From the NCBI RefSeq assembly GCF_017498545.1, contig NZ_CP071793.1, positions 10,844,256 through 10,908,255 on the forward strand: DNA of 64,000 bases, in the 5' to 3' direction. Shown one piece after another: positions 1-10,100 of the stretch (its first letter is position 1; each line of letters begins with the position of its first letter). The notes below the pieces were generated by a model. The model searched no databases. It was not told the origin of the DNA and worked only from the letters and a program-made list of their open reading frames with translations. This stretch comes from Sulfidibacter corallicola. Lineage in GTDB: Bacteria; Acidobacteriota; Holophagae; Acanthopleuribacterales; Acanthopleuribacteraceae. The translations under genes were made by a program, and so were the position numbers.

Positions 1-2
1 AC

Positions 3-773
3 GGCACCGGTCCGCTGGACGATCCCTACTTCCGCCTGGTGCGGGATACCAACGCGACCTTCGGTCCAACCCCGCCGAACGGGAGCAACTACCGCTACCC
101 CCAATTGACCCGGTACATTCGTGCGATGCAGTCGCGCCAGAGTCTGCTCGTCTGGAAATTGATGGGCTCGCGATTGGATGGACGCAGCAACGACACCCGC
201 CCCGGCGATCTCGATTTCGAGCCGCACGGCCCAGCCCACAACGCGACCCCCGCCGAGATCCGCACCATTGCACGGTGGATCGACCTGGGGTGCGCCGTCG
301 ACTTTCCCGGGGAGGTTCACGCGGGATATCGCTACACCGACGACAATTTGTTGCCCGTGGTTCACATCGCCTCACCCAAGCCAGGCCATCAAGCTCGTTT
401 CGATGGGGTCCTGAAGGTCGGGTTGGTGGATGTGGAGAGCGGCATCGATTGGGACAGCCTGCAAATCGAGATCGACACCGACCCGTTCACCGGGCCGGGT
501 CTTCAACCCGTCTCGACCGACGGCATCGACGTCACCGACGATCCCACGGTCATCGAACGCCAGTGGGAAGACCTGCCGCGCAACCAGGATATCCTGCTCG
601 CCGTGACGGTGAGGGACCGCGCGGGCAACCGCAATCGAGCGACCGTCCGATTCTCCTTCGAGACCCTGGCGCAAGGGTGTTTCAACCCGAGGGACCTGTG
701 GCCGCTGTTGCCGCAGTGGTCCTCGTCCGAGGCGTCGGTCCTCGATCTGGCCCGGTTGGTCTCCTGCCTGTAG
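3..773 (+). CDS. C-terminal part of exported HzsA-like / cytochrome-associated protein (5' truncated by window)
   Basis: The frame is open from base 3, so the true start lies upstream; an internal GTG at 39 is not needed. The visible ~256 residues contain 'LLVWKLMGSRLDGR' and 'IRTIARWIDLGC', a pattern I associate with hydrazine-synthase-alpha-related (HzsA-like) exported proteins and planctomycete-type c-cytochrome proteins. No CxxCH haem motif is visible in this part. An Ig/CARDB-like stretch with 'DRAGNRNRATVRFSFE' follows. The last ~30 residues form a Cys-bracketed tail with 'LLPQW' and 'VLDLARLVSC', matching the ends of the M9 and M36 proteases in this window. Function is not assignable from the fragment; an extracellular or periplasmic location is inferred. 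Confidence 0.7.
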   Translation, partial: GTGPLDDPYFRLVRDTNATFGPTPPNGSNYRYPQLTRYIRAMQSRQSLLVWKLMGSRLDGRSNDTRPGDLDFEPHGPAHNATPAEIRTIARWIDLGCAVDFPGEVHAGYRYTDDNLLPVVHIASPKPGHQARFDGVLKVGLVDVESGIDWDSLQIEIDTDPFTGPGLQPVSTDGIDVTDDPTVIERQWEDLPRNQDILLAVTVRDRAGNRNRATVRFSFETLAQGCFNPRDLWPLLPQWSSSEASVLDLARLVSCL

Positions 774-880
774 GCAGATCGTCGCGTGTGGTGCCCGACC
801 AGCTCGTTTTCGAGAAAGAAACAACGCGATGTGAACCGACTCGGAGAGCCCGCACGCGCGTTAGAGACGTAAAGCCTGCA

Positions 881-929
881 GGTTGAGCAGGGCCGGTATG
901 GCAGCTTGCCTTACTGGCCCTGCTCAACC
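881..929 (+). repeat. Hairpin repeat copy, 14-bp stem
   Basis: GGTTGAGCAGGGCC (881-894) is exactly complementary to 916-929, with a 21-nt loop. The stem is followed by AATCGAAGCGA, the conserved right flank of the family. This is the longest stem of all copies. Confidence 0.8.
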
Positions 930-1040
930 AATCGAAGCGATTTAGCAGCAATATTTCGTGCCATCGGGAGCTCTGGAGGCCCGACTTTTTTGCTTCGCTC
1001 TTTTTCCGTTGGATCTTGCGAAGCGTGGATCGCTTCGAAG

Positions 1041-1061
1041 GGTTCATCGGGCCGATGAACC
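1041..1061 (-). repeat. Hairpin repeat copy, stem GGTTCATCGG
   Basis: A perfect 10-bp inverted repeat around one central base. On the minus strand it is preceded by GGTAGGTT-type sequence and followed by TTCGAAGCGAT. The stem sequence differs from every other copy yet is fully self-complementary. Confidence 0.8.
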
Positions 1062-1120
1062 TACCGGGCCTGACGCCGCTCTGGGCATGCGGGCACTCCC
1101 GGACGGGATCGCTTCGAAGT

Positions 1121-1139
1121 GTCGGCCGGGCCGGCCAAC
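1121..1139 (-). repeat. Hairpin repeat copy, GGCCGG stem
   Basis: GTCGGCCGG and CCGGCCAAC pair at eight of nine positions; the ninth is a G-U pair if read as RNA from the minus strand. The flanks are AGTAGGTT and TTCGAAGCGAT in that orientation. It is the same stem as in the 148-bp array at 52.6-53.2 kb. Confidence 0.75.
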
Positions 1140-1197
1140 CTACTGCAATTCCGACCCTCAATGCATGCGGGAATTCCTCGCATGCATCGCTTCGGTG

Positions 1198-1218
1198 AGT
1201 TTAGCCGGCCGGCTTACC
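1198..1218 (-). repeat. Hairpin repeat copy, degenerate (AAGCCGG stem)
   Basis: TTAGCCGG/CCGGCTTA pairs at seven of eight positions. On the minus strand it is followed by ACCGAAGCGAT, close to the conserved right flank. It appears to be a decayed member. Confidence 0.5.
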
Positions 1219-1304
1219 GCCCCTGCTGAACCTTCCGGGCACGACGAACCTCTCGCAAGATATTGAAAATGGGCAAATGTACCCCTCGCGGCTTTTGCAG
1301 CATA

Positions 1305-1310
1305 TATAAT
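1305..1310 (+). promoter_or_regulatory. Possible -10 box
   Basis: TATAAT lies in a locally AT-rich stretch about 70 bases upstream of the start at 1380. No good -35 is visible 17 bases upstream, so this is only a candidate. Confidence 0.3.
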
Positions 1311-1379
1311 TGTTAAAACCGTTTTTTTTCACCAAACATAAAAACACGACCAGTCACGCGAATCGGCGAGGAGGGGTCC

Positions 1380-4300
1380 ATGCGTTTTCAGGAACTCGGC
1401 ATCCGCTGGCAAAGGATGTTTTGCGCTCTGACGGCAGTGCTAGCCCTGTGTTCGGGACCTCCGGCCTGGACCCAATGTAACCCGGTCGAACTGACGCCGC
1501 TCGACGATTCGTTCGTGTGTTTCGATCCCACTGCCGCCGACCTGAATCATGGCAGCGAACCCACGATCAACGTATGGAACGACGGGACCGGGCGCCAGTG
1601 CCAAACCCTGCTCAAGTTCGACATCGGCAACATTCCGGAAAACCCCTGTTCGGTCCTGCTCAAACTGACCGGCGCCGGAACCGGCAGCTTCGAAGACAAG
1701 ATCGAGTTTCTGCGCATCACCCTGCTGGATCCCAACGACGCCTGGTCCGAAAGCACGGTGCGCTGGGGCCAACCCAATCCCAAACCGGACACCGTCGGCA
1801 AGACCCTCTCGCAACGGATTTATTTCGAAACGAACCTGGCCGTCGCGGAGTATTTCGACATCACCGAACTGTACACCTTCGCGATCGCCCAGGGCCACAC
1901 CACCTTGGGCCTGGAACTGAGGTTTCTCGACAACCCCTTCGCCGACAACGTGGCGATCTGGTCCAGCAAGGAAGGCACCCATCCACCGGAAACGGTGGTC
2001 AACGCCCCGATCGTGGCGATCTCGGAAGGACCTGCCAACACCACCGGTGAGATCCCCTACCTGGGTCGCGGCAGGGCCGCCCAATTCACCCTGGCCAATT
2101 CCGACAATTCGGCGGAATCGGTGGCCTTCCAATCGGTGGAAATCTCGTTCTCGGGCGAGGGTCGCGAAGGTACGGCCGTGCAAACGGCCCGACTGTATCG
2201 CGACAACAATGGCGACGGAAGCGTCGACGGCGGCGACCTGCTGCTCGACAACCAGGCGCTCACCTCGGACGATCCCACCGTGACCTTCGACCTGTCCGGC
2301 GTCACGCTCGCCATCGGCCAGACGACCGAGATCCTGCTGGACCTCGAAAGCACCGATCAAGCCTGCCCCAACGAATTGTTCGTCGCCAGGGTCAACAGCA
2401 CGAGCGCCACGGGCCAGAGCACCGGCGCCGCCGCGGTCGAACTCTTCGACCGCACGCCCGCCGGCGCGGGACGCATTTCGGTGGGCAACCTCGACATCGT
2501 CAGCGGCGACCAGCAATCCAACGAAACCGACATGCCCTGGGACGAGCCGCTGGTGGTTCAGGTGAGCGGTCGCAACCTGACGCCAGGCGCCTGCCCCGCC
2601 GATTTCGTCACCTGGAACGTCTTCCAAGCGCCACCCAACGGCGACCTGGAACTGGAGGAAACGGAAACCACCATCGCCACCGACGGCCGCTCCGAAGGCG
2701 TGCTGAAACCGGCATCGGTTGCGGGCGAGTACCGCATTTCGGCCGCGATCGGCGGGCCCTTTACCGACTTCGACATCGAATTGTTCACCGTCTTCGTCGC
2801 GGGCCTGGAGGTCAGCGCCCAGCACGACGGCGCACCGGAAGACTTTCTGTTCGGGACCTTCATTCCAGGTATCGAGGCGCCCAATCAGTTCACCGCCAGT
2901 GCCACCACCGACGGGCAATCGACCGTCGACCGCGTCGACTTCACCCTCGACGGCAATACCCAGATGGGCACGCCCAGCGGCGACAATTGGGTCACGACCT
3001 TCGACATGGGCGACCTCGCCCAGGGACTCTCCACGCTGCAGGTGGAGGCCAAGGACGGCGGCGGCGCGGTGATCCTGAACAAGAACTTCGACATGGAAGC
3101 GCTGGCGATTCCCCAGTGGTTCGCCCTACCCGGGCTGTCCAAGGAATGGTCCGCCGCGGAGGAGACCTATTCGCTCGACGTCAACCTGCCCGCCGACCCG
3201 ACGAATCCGTTCGATTGGACCGGGTTCGAGATTCCCGAGGTGGTGGAGCTGTTGGCCGGTACCGAAAACGACGGCGGCGGCGGGTTCGCGGTCAACGTGG
3301 ACTTCAAGATCGACCGCAACGTGACCGTCGAAGCCCAGGGCGGCTTCGACATCACCGTCTTCGGCAACCCCGCTTCGTTCGACGCCTCGCTCGCCTTGGA
3401 CTTCGACGACCAGTTGACCTTTCAGGGCGGGAACGGCGAAGTGACGGCATCCATCGATTTCGAACTGCCCGAAAAGGGCGCCTCGCGAACGGTGATCATC
3501 TACGGTGTCCCGCTCACGCTCGCGGTGGATCTGGGCGGAACCGTGACGGTCTCGATCAACGGCAACGTGGTGTTCAGCGACACGCTGGAAATCGAGACGG
3601 CGCGCGCCACACCGGGCATCACCATCACCGTGGACCTGACCCTCTCCGCATCCCTGTTTTTCGGGGTCGCCAAACTGGCGTTCGCGGCCCATCCCACGGC
3701 CGACGTGAGCATGACCATCGAATGGAACCAAGCCGGCGGGACCTCCGGCCTGTTCCAGGGATCCTTCACGATTCCCTACGAGGTCATCGGTTCCCTGTTC
3801 TGGGGCGCGCTCTCCGGCACCCTCGCCGAGGGTGAATTCGGCCCCTGGGAGTTCAGCTCGGCTCGCTCGGTACCCTCGATCCAACGCAAGGTGGAGATCC
3901 CGGAATTCTTCGGCACGGGGTCGGTGGATGCGGGACCGGGTGGTGACCTGCTGATGGTGACGGTCGAGGACACGGCGGAAGCGGGCGACCCCAATCCGGA
4001 AGTCCGCTGGCGAACCAACGACGGCACGGGCTGGACCGCGGCCCAATCGATCACCACGGAACCCGAAATGCACTGGGAGATGGACCCGATCGTGCGGTTC
4101 ATCGGCAGTGGTGGCCAGGCCCTGGCCCTGTGGACCTCCAATGACGGCGATCCTTCCCTGCCGGATCAACCGGGAACGGTGCTCGCCGACATCCTCGGCG
4201 GCCAGGATATCGACTGGTCGCTGTACAACGGTGCCACCTGGACCGCACCGGCCGCGGTCGTCGACGACGACATGGCCGACGGCACCCCGGCCTTGGCCGG

Positions 4301-6035
4301 TCACCCCAGCGCCAACGAGGCCATCGCCGCCTGGCTGACCGATCCGGACAGTACCCCGGCCCTGGCCGGTCCCGGCCCGGACGAAACCGAGAGCCGCACC
4401 GATTGGCAACTCCGCTACGCCCAATACAGCGGCGGAAGCTGGGGCTCTCTCGTCACGGTGCCCAAGACCCAGAGCCAGTCCGCGGTGCGCGAACCCTACC
4501 TCGCCTATCGCCCCGACGGCGTGGCCCTGCTCGTCTTTTCCCGCGATCACGACGGCCGGCCCGAAACCGTGGGCGACGCCGCCATCGAGGCCTCGTGGTG
4601 GAACGGCGGCTTCAACCAGCTCTTCACCCTCTCCACCGAACCCAACAGCGCCGGCGAAACCCAACCCTCGGTGGTGTTCTTGAGCAACGGCGACGGCGTC
4701 GCGGCCTGGCACGTGCGCCGGGTTCCCACCGCCGAGGGCAGCGGCGATCCCGTAGAGGAAGCGCTGTTCGCCAGCCACTACGACGGGACCGCCGAAAGCT
4801 GGGGCACGCCGGTCGAGCTGATTTCGAGCGAGACCTTCATCGATCATCCCCGCCTGAGCGTCGACGACTCGGATGCGGTGGTGATCTACTACCGCGGCTT
4901 CGACGGCTACGACGGGGACATCTTCAGCCTGGCGATCGACCTGGGCAGCTTGCGACAGGGCAAGCGCGGCCTGAACACGCCCCGGCAGATCACCGCGGAC
5001 GACACCAGCGACCTCGCGCCCCTGATCCCGCCCCACGCCAACGACCCGCCCGTGCTCTGGCGCCGGCTCGATCTCACGGGCGAGGCCACCGCATCGGACG
5101 GCCTGTCGGGTGGCTTGAACGTGGCCTCGACGGCGACCACGGGGCATCTCGATGCGCCCGCGACCTTCACGGTCACCACCGAGGATCCCGACGAGGACGA
5201 ACGCATCGACGCATTGGTGTTGGAAGCCTGCAACGTCACCATCGTGGCGGAAGCTTCCTATTGGCTCCAAGCCGAGGTATGGGGCGTGGACCCGGCCGAA
5301 CCGGGCACGCCGCGCCGGCTCCTCACCGCCGAGGGCCAACCGGTCGTCCTGACCGCCGGCACTCACTGCCTCACGCTCACGGTGGACGGGGGCCTGCTGC
5401 GCCATGCGGGATTCAGCGGCGCCCTCACGCTCGCGCCGATCCGCCTCATGGCCCGCAGAACGGGTGAAGCGACGCTCTCGGCCGACAGCGACGCCACGGG
5501 CACGATGACCGAGGCGCTGACCCCGGAGGTCTTCGAAGCGGGACCGCTGCGTTGGAATCGCGCCGACTATGCCGGCATGTCTCACGCCGTCCTGAGCCTC
5601 GACTACGCCGACGCCAACCAGGATTCGGGCAGTGTCGAAAGCGTCACGGCCACGGTCGAGAGTTCCCATGCGGCCGCGCCCATGGCCCTTCAGCTCACCG
5701 AGACGGACGTCGACAGCGGGACCTTTACCGGCACGATCCTGTTGGCGCCCCAAACCGAGGGCACGAGCCTGGTGGTGGCCGACGGCTCCGTCGTGCAGGC
5801 GCGGTTCCGACCCGCGCTGGGTCTGCCGACATTCTTCGCGACGGCCGTCTGGCGCGAGCTGGCCCGTGATCCCTGCGCACTCTACGACCAGGACGACCGC
5901 ACCGACGTCCGCGACCTGGTGGGCACCATCAACCGCCTGGGTTCCTCGGATCAGGATTACGACTTCGACGGCAGCGGCACGGTGGACCAAACCGACTTCG
6001 ACGTGGGCCTGCCCTGCTGGCGCACCCAGCGGTGA
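1380..6035 (+). CDS. Large secreted protein: DNRLRE-type N-terminus, propeller-like repeats, dockerin-like C-terminus
   Basis: 1551 residues with a signal peptide (hydrophobic core about 14-32). The start has a good GAGGAGG ribosome site 5-10 bases upstream. Residues ~35-200 resemble the DNRLRE/CBM96-type module (LLKFDIGNIP, WSESTVRWGQP). Residues ~380-1000 are Ig-like and beta-rich, without a fold I can name. Residues ~850-1180 carry repeated WRTNDGTGWTA/YNGATWTAPA/YSGGSWGSLV units that look like blades of a sialidase/BNR-type propeller. The last ~55 residues hold two calcium-loop halves (DQDDRTDVRDL, DFDGSGTVDQTDF) ending in PCW, i.e. dockerin-like. No catalytic motif is seen. It is probably an extracellular adhesin or carbohydrate-binding protein. 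A repeat-rich gap follows it, facing a convergent gene. Confidence 0.85.
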   Translation: MRFQELGIRWQRMFCALTAVLALCSGPPAWTQCNPVELTPLDDSFVCFDPTAADLNHGSEPTINVWNDGTGRQCQTLLKFDIGNIPENPCSVLLKLTGAGTGSFEDKIEFLRITLLDPNDAWSESTVRWGQPNPKPDTVGKTLSQRIYFETNLAVAEYFDITELYTFAIAQGHTTLGLELRFLDNPFADNVAIWSSKEGTHPPETVVNAPIVAISEGPANTTGEIPYLGRGRAAQFTLANSDNSAESVAFQSVEISFSGEGREGTAVQTARLYRDNNGDGSVDGGDLLLDNQALTSDDPTVTFDLSGVTLAIGQTTEILLDLESTDQACPNELFVARVNSTSATGQSTGAAAVELFDRTPAGAGRISVGNLDIVSGDQQSNETDMPWDEPLVVQVSGRNLTPGACPADFVTWNVFQAPPNGDLELEETETTIATDGRSEGVLKPASVAGEYRISAAIGGPFTDFDIELFTVFVAGLEVSAQHDGAPEDFLFGTFIPGIEAPNQFTASATTDGQSTVDRVDFTLDGNTQMGTPSGDNWVTTFDMGDLAQGLSTLQVEAKDGGGAVILNKNFDMEALAIPQWFALPGLSKEWSAAEETYSLDVNLPADPTNPFDWTGFEIPEVVELLAGTENDGGGGFAVNVDFKIDRNVTVEAQGGFDITVFGNPASFDASLALDFDDQLTFQGGNGEVTASIDFELPEKGASRTVIIYGVPLTLAVDLGGTVTVSINGNVVFSDTLEIETARATPGITITVDLTLSASLFFGVAKLAFAAHPTADVSMTIEWNQAGGTSGLFQGSFTIPYEVIGSLFWGALSGTLAEGEFGPWEFSSARSVPSIQRKVEIPEFFGTGSVDAGPGGDLLMVTVEDTAEAGDPNPEVRWRTNDGTGWTAAQSITTEPEMHWEMDPIVRFIGSGGQALALWTSNDGDPSLPDQPGTVLADILGGQDIDWSLYNGATWTAPAAVVDDDMADGTPALAGHPSANEAIAAWLTDPDSTPALAGPGPDETESRTDWQLRYAQYSGGSWGSLVTVPKTQSQSAVREPYLAYRPDGVALLVFSRDHDGRPETVGDAAIEASWWNGGFNQLFTLSTEPNSAGETQPSVVFLSNGDGVAAWHVRRVPTAEGSGDPVEEALFASHYDGTAESWGTPVELISSETFIDHPRLSVDDSDAVVIYYRGFDGYDGDIFSLAIDLGSLRQGKRGLNTPRQITADDTSDLAPLIPPHANDPPVLWRRLDLTGEATASDGLSGGLNVASTATTGHLDAPATFTVTTEDPDEDERIDALVLEACNVTIVAEASYWLQAEVWGVDPAEPGTPRRLLTAEGQPVVLTAGTHCLTLTVDGGLLRHAGFSGALTLAPIRLMARRTGEATLSADSDATGTMTEALTPEVFEAGPLRWNRADYAGMSHAVLSLDYADANQDSGSVESVTATVESSHAAAPMALQLTETDVDSGTFTGTILLAPQTEGTSLVVADGSVVQARFRPALGLPTFFATAVWRELARDPCALYDQDDRTDVRDLVGTINRLGSSDQDYDFDGSGTVDQTDFDVGLPCWRTQR

Positions 6036-6070
6036 GGAGGGGGGTGTGCTTCATTGGATCCGAATCGCCC

Positions 6071-6131
6071 CGGGTCGTGCTGTAGGGGCGATTCGAGGCG
6101 GGCCCATCCCAGCCTGGCGTTAATTTGGGAT
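6071..6131 (+). repeat. First copy of leader block of the 34-bp repeat cluster
   Basis: The segment with GGGCGATTCGAGGCGGGCCCATCCCA and the following TTGGGATGCG recurs, diverged, at about 6384-6432, again directly before 34-bp-like units. The whole cluster therefore looks duplicated at a higher order. Confidence 0.55.
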
Positions 6132-6139
6132 GCGCACCA

Positions 6140-6376
6140 TCCGCGCTCAACCGAATGCTTGCACGGGCACCTTTCGCGGCAATCCCAATGCTTGCACGGG
6201 CACCGTTCACGGCCAACCCCAATGCCTGGACGGTCCTCGTTCGCGGCCAACCCGAATGCTTGGATGGTCACCGCTCGCGGCCAACCCGAATGCTTGGATG
6301 GTCACCGCTCGCGGCCAACCCGAATGCTTGGATGGTCATTGTTTGCGGCCAACATCATGCTGGGATGCCCGGCATC
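6140..6376 (+). repeat. 34-bp tandem repeat array
   Basis: Units begin near 6140, 6174, 6207, 6241, 6275, 6309 and 6343. The three central ones (6241-6274, 6275-6308, 6309-6342) are almost identical, with core GCGGCCAACCCGAATGCTTGG. The period of 34 is not a multiple of three, so every frame reads through the array and produces misleading proline/arginine-rich ORFs. There are no unique spacers, so it is not CRISPR. More diverged units occur at about 6437-6535 after the second leader block. Confidence 0.85.
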
Positions 6377-6502
6377 GTGTTCGGGGCGATCCGGCGCGAG
6401 CCCATCCCATTCTCGCGATATGTTGGGACGCGCGTCATCCGCGCGCAACCGTATGCTTGGACAGGCACCGTTCGCGGCAATCCGAATGCCTGGATGGCCC
6501 TC

Positions 6503-6931
6503 GTTCGCGGCCAATCCTGTAGGGATGGCCAACCGTATGCCTGGACCACAACTTATTTAGAACGCGCACCTCTGGTGCGCCACCAGCAGGCGTCCTGAAG
6601 GGACGACACAATACAGCGAAGGGTTAAGGAGCCGAAGGCGACGCAACCCTGGTTCTCTGGGGTTCCCGGATCCAGCCCTGAAGGGGCGGCTCCGCGGAGG
6701 ACTCCAGGAAGGTGACGGGAACTCCGTGAGAGCTTCGTAGTCCCGCCCCTACAGGGCTGGAGTTCGGGGACTCCATACAACCAGGGTTGCGTCGTCGTTC
6801 CGACTCCTTAACCCTTCGCTGAAATGTGTGACCCTTACAGGGTCCCTGCTGGTGGCGCACCAGAGGTGCGCGTTTTTATCAACAGTGGGCCAAACATGGG
6901 GCTGGCCATCCCTACAGGATTGGCCGCGAAC
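6503..6931. repeat. ~430-bp imperfect palindrome (giant inverted repeat)
   Basis: Nested arms pair over the whole span. 6503-6530 with 6904-6931 (28 bases) and 6563-6590 with 6845-6872 (28 bases) are both exact. 6614-6630 pairs with 6805-6821 (17, exact) and 6640-6654 with 6779-6793 (15, exact). 6672-6690 pairs imperfectly with 6743-6760. The centre is near 6717. It lies between two convergent genes, encodes no transposase and has no obvious target-site duplication. Confidence 0.9.
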
Positions 6932-6954
6932 ACCATACATCCAGGCAGACACCC

Positions 6955-7100
6955 AATCGGGACGCCATACCCCCACACGCGACCACCCACACCCCCACAC
7001 CCCATTACCACCCATACGCCCTGACGGGACACCCCACAACCACCCATACGTCCAATCGGGACACCCCACAACCACGCAACCGCCCACACCGCACACCCCA
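6955..7100. other. C/A-rich low-complexity tract
   Basis: The plus strand is almost free of runs containing G and reads mainly CCCAC/CACCC. It includes imperfect ~32-base direct repeats around GGGACACCCCACAACCACCCA. It continues the repeat cluster beyond the palindrome and carries no credible gene. Confidence 0.7.
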
Positions 7101-7102
7101 CG

Positions 7103-7145
7103 AAAAAAGCCACCGCGGCCCGCGCTTGGCGCGGACGGCGGTGGC
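7103..7145 (-). terminator. Rho-independent terminator of the giant astacin/PKD gene
   Basis: GCCACCGC (7109-7116) pairs with GCGGTGGC (7138-7145), and an inner GCGC-rich stem extends the hairpin. On the minus strand it is followed by six U residues. It begins about 34 bases after the stop of the gene ending at 7179. Confidence 0.85.
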
Positions 7146-7178
7146 TCGATGTTGCGGTGATCGGTTCAGATCAAGGGA

Positions 7179-10100
7179 TCAGGGGCTCTCCACCGACAGG
7201 GTCACGCCGGTGAAGGCCTCGTAGGCGTGGAGCTGGATGTACCAGGTCTTGCCGCCGGCCCCGGAAATCTCGATCGATTCGCCGTTGCCGCCGTTCCAGC
7301 TCCGATAGTCGAACTGGGAACCGTTCGGCTTGGCGCCCTCGCGCACGTAGAGATCGGCATCGCCGCTCCCGCCGCTCAGGTTGACCGCCAACACGCCGAC
7401 ACCATCCGGGACGACCAACTTGTAGTTGATCACGCCGTTCTGGCTGGCGTTGAGACCGGTCACGGTCTGGTCCGGTGCGATCGACGGGATTTGCTCGACC
7501 TGAATCGAGGAGCGACCCGTCGCCGTGCCGCCACGGCCGTCCGAGACACGCACTTCCACGGCGAGGGTCCCACCCTCGGTGAAGGTGTGGTCGACCGTCT
7601 GCCCTTCCGCCGTGGCACCGTCGCCGAAGACCCAGGTGTAGGTGAGCGCGTCGCCCTCGGGATCGGTGGCGGTCGCACTGAACTGGGTCGCGACACCCGT
7701 CTCGGTCTGGGGCGAAAAGCTCATGCCCGTGATCTGGGGCGGGTTGTTGGAACCGCTCTGGGCCACGACCTGCACCGTGCCGTTGGAGTTGATGCGGCCG
7801 CCGCGACCGTCGTCCACGGTCACGACCCAATCGTAGGATCCGGCGGCCGCGTAGCTGTGGCTGGTTTCGGCGCCGCTGCCGCTGGCGCCGTCGCCGAAGT
7901 CCCAGCTCACGGTCAGCGGATCGTCATCCGGGTCGGTGGCGGTGACCCGGAACGTGGCCGGAGTGCCCGCGATCGCCTGGGTCGGCACGTTGCCGCCCGT
8001 GATCGAAGGCGTGCCGTTGGCGCCGCCACCCGCGATGGTCACGGTCCCCGTGGCACTGTCGCTCCCGCCGCGGCCGTCGCTGACGGTGGCGGTCACGGTG
8101 TAGGTGCCCGGCTGGCTGAAGGCGTGGGTGAGCTGCGCGCCCGCGCCACTGCCGCCGTCACCGGTGTCCCAAGTGATGGTCAGGGCATCGCCGTCGGCAT
8201 CGCTCGCCTGCACGGAAAAGGTCAGGCTCTCGCCGACCTCACCGCTTTCGGGCAGGCTCAGGCCCGCGATCGTCGGTGTGCGGTTGCCACCCTCGGCTTC
8301 CTCGCCGGACACGGTCAGGGTCACGTCGCTGAAGGCCGCGGCCCCATAGACGACCACGTACCAGGTCTTGCCGGCGGGATCGGTGATGTCCACCCGCTCG
8401 TCGTTGCCCGCCTGCCAGGAGACGAAGTCGTAGTCGCTGCCCTGCGGACGCTGGCCCGCTCGGACGAAGATCGCCATGTCGCCGGTACCGCCGGAGGTCG
8501 ACACGGCAAGTGCCGTCACCCCGTCGCCGGCCACGATCTTGTGGAGCAGGTAGGCACCCGCGTTACCGGACAGATCGCCGACGGTATCGCCGATGGAGAG
8601 CAGGGGCACTTCCGTGATTTGAATCTGGAAGGTGCCGATGCCGGTGCCACCGCGACCGTCACTGACGCGCACCTCGACGCTGTAGACGCCGCCGGACGCG
8701 TAGCTATGGCTGACGGTTTGACCGGAAGCGCCGGAGCCGTCACCGAAGGTCCATTGGTAGCTCAGCGGATCGCCGTTGGGATCGGTGGCATGCACGGTGA
8801 ACGTCACCGATTCGCCGTTTTCGGCGCTGCCCGGGAAGTCGATACCGGTGACCTGGGGCGGTTGGTTGCCCTGGGTCGCCTGGATGACCACTTGGCCCTG
8901 GGCACTCGCCTCACCGCCGCGTCCGTCGCTGACGGTGACGCCCACATCGTAGGTGCCCGCGCTGGTGTAGGCGTGTTCCACGGCAAAGCCGGTCGCTTGT
9001 TCGCCGTCACCGAAGGTCCAGGTCACGACGAGATTGTCGCCGTCGGGATCCTCGACATCGACATCGAAGTTCAGGGTCTGGCCCACTTGCCCGCTCGACG
9101 GAATCGAAGCGGTACCGATCACCGGCGGCCGGTTCTCCACATCGCCGCCGACCGTCAGGCTGGCGTCCGCGAAGGCTTCCGCGCCGTGCACCATCAGGTA
9201 CCAGGTGCGACCCGCCGGTGCGGGCACGTCGATCGATTCGTCGTTGGCGCCACCGATCGAGACCAGGTCGTAGTTGTCCACGGCGGGCAACTCGCCCTCC
9301 AGGAGGTAGAGGTCGGCGTTGCCGGTTCCGCCGGACAGCGTGAAGGTCAGGCGTTCCAGGTTCTGGGCCGCCTGCAGCCGGAAGTAGAGGGCCTCGTCGC
9401 TCCCGGCACTCAGGCCGGTCACGGTGATCGGCACACTCAGCTCGGTGACCGGCGTTTCAGATTGGATGTGGATGACACCACCGGCGGTAACCTGGGCGCC
9501 TTTGCCGTCGCTGACCGTGACGTTGACGGTGTAGTCGCCGGCGTTGGCGAAGGTATGGGTGACGTTGGCCTGGGCCTGCGTGGCCGAACCGTCGCCGAAG
9601 TTCCAGGCGTAGCTGAGCGCATCGCCGTCCGGATCCTGGGCGGTCACCGAGAAGGCCACTTCCTCACCGGTGTTCGCGCTGGAAGGCACGGTCAAGGCGG
9701 TGATCTCGGGTTGGTGGTTGTCGGGTTCGCTGACGTTGACGTTGCGAACCGCGGTAGCACTGCCGCCCCGTCCGTCGGTGACCGTGATGGTGATGGCGTA
9801 GGAACCCTCGGTCGCGTAGCTGTGCTGGATCGACGTGCCGGTACGTTCGGTACCGTCGCCCAGACGCCAGGTGACCGTGAGGCTGTCGCCGTCGGGATCG
9901 CTGACCGTGGCGGTCATGGCCAGGTTCTCGCCGACGAAGCCGGTGGTCGGAACCTCGACCGCATCGATCGAGGGTTGGCGATTGGCCGCCGAAACCCGCA
10001 CGACGCCGCTCGTGCTGCGCCCGTAACCCCACTGGTCGCGCACCACGATGCGCACGGTGTAGTCGCCGGGCTGGCTGTAGGCGTGGCTCGCGCTGGCGGT

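Larger units (their letters stand above)
774..1379. other. Intergenic region with hairpin repeats
   Basis: The gap lies between two plus-strand genes and I see no convincing gene in it. Bases 870-1260 hold four copies or partial copies of the covarying hairpin repeat family (881-929, 1041-1061, 1121-1139, 1198-1218) in mixed orientation. From about 1265 the DNA becomes AT-rich and probably carries the promoter of the next gene. Confidence 0.75.

Noticed and set aside
3126-5990. Minus-strand ORF of ~950 codons opposite the secreted protein at 1380
   Set aside because: Arg/Gly-rich shadow caused by high GC; the plus strand has signal peptide, domains and a good ribosome site.
6140-6376. Possible CRISPR array
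   Set aside because: Units abut without unique spacers, and no cas genes are present.
6054-6598. Three overlapping plus-strand ORFs with PNAW/PECLDG repeats
   Set aside because: They are the same 34-bp DNA repeat read in successive frames; period 34 shifts frame every unit, so no repeat protein is encoded.
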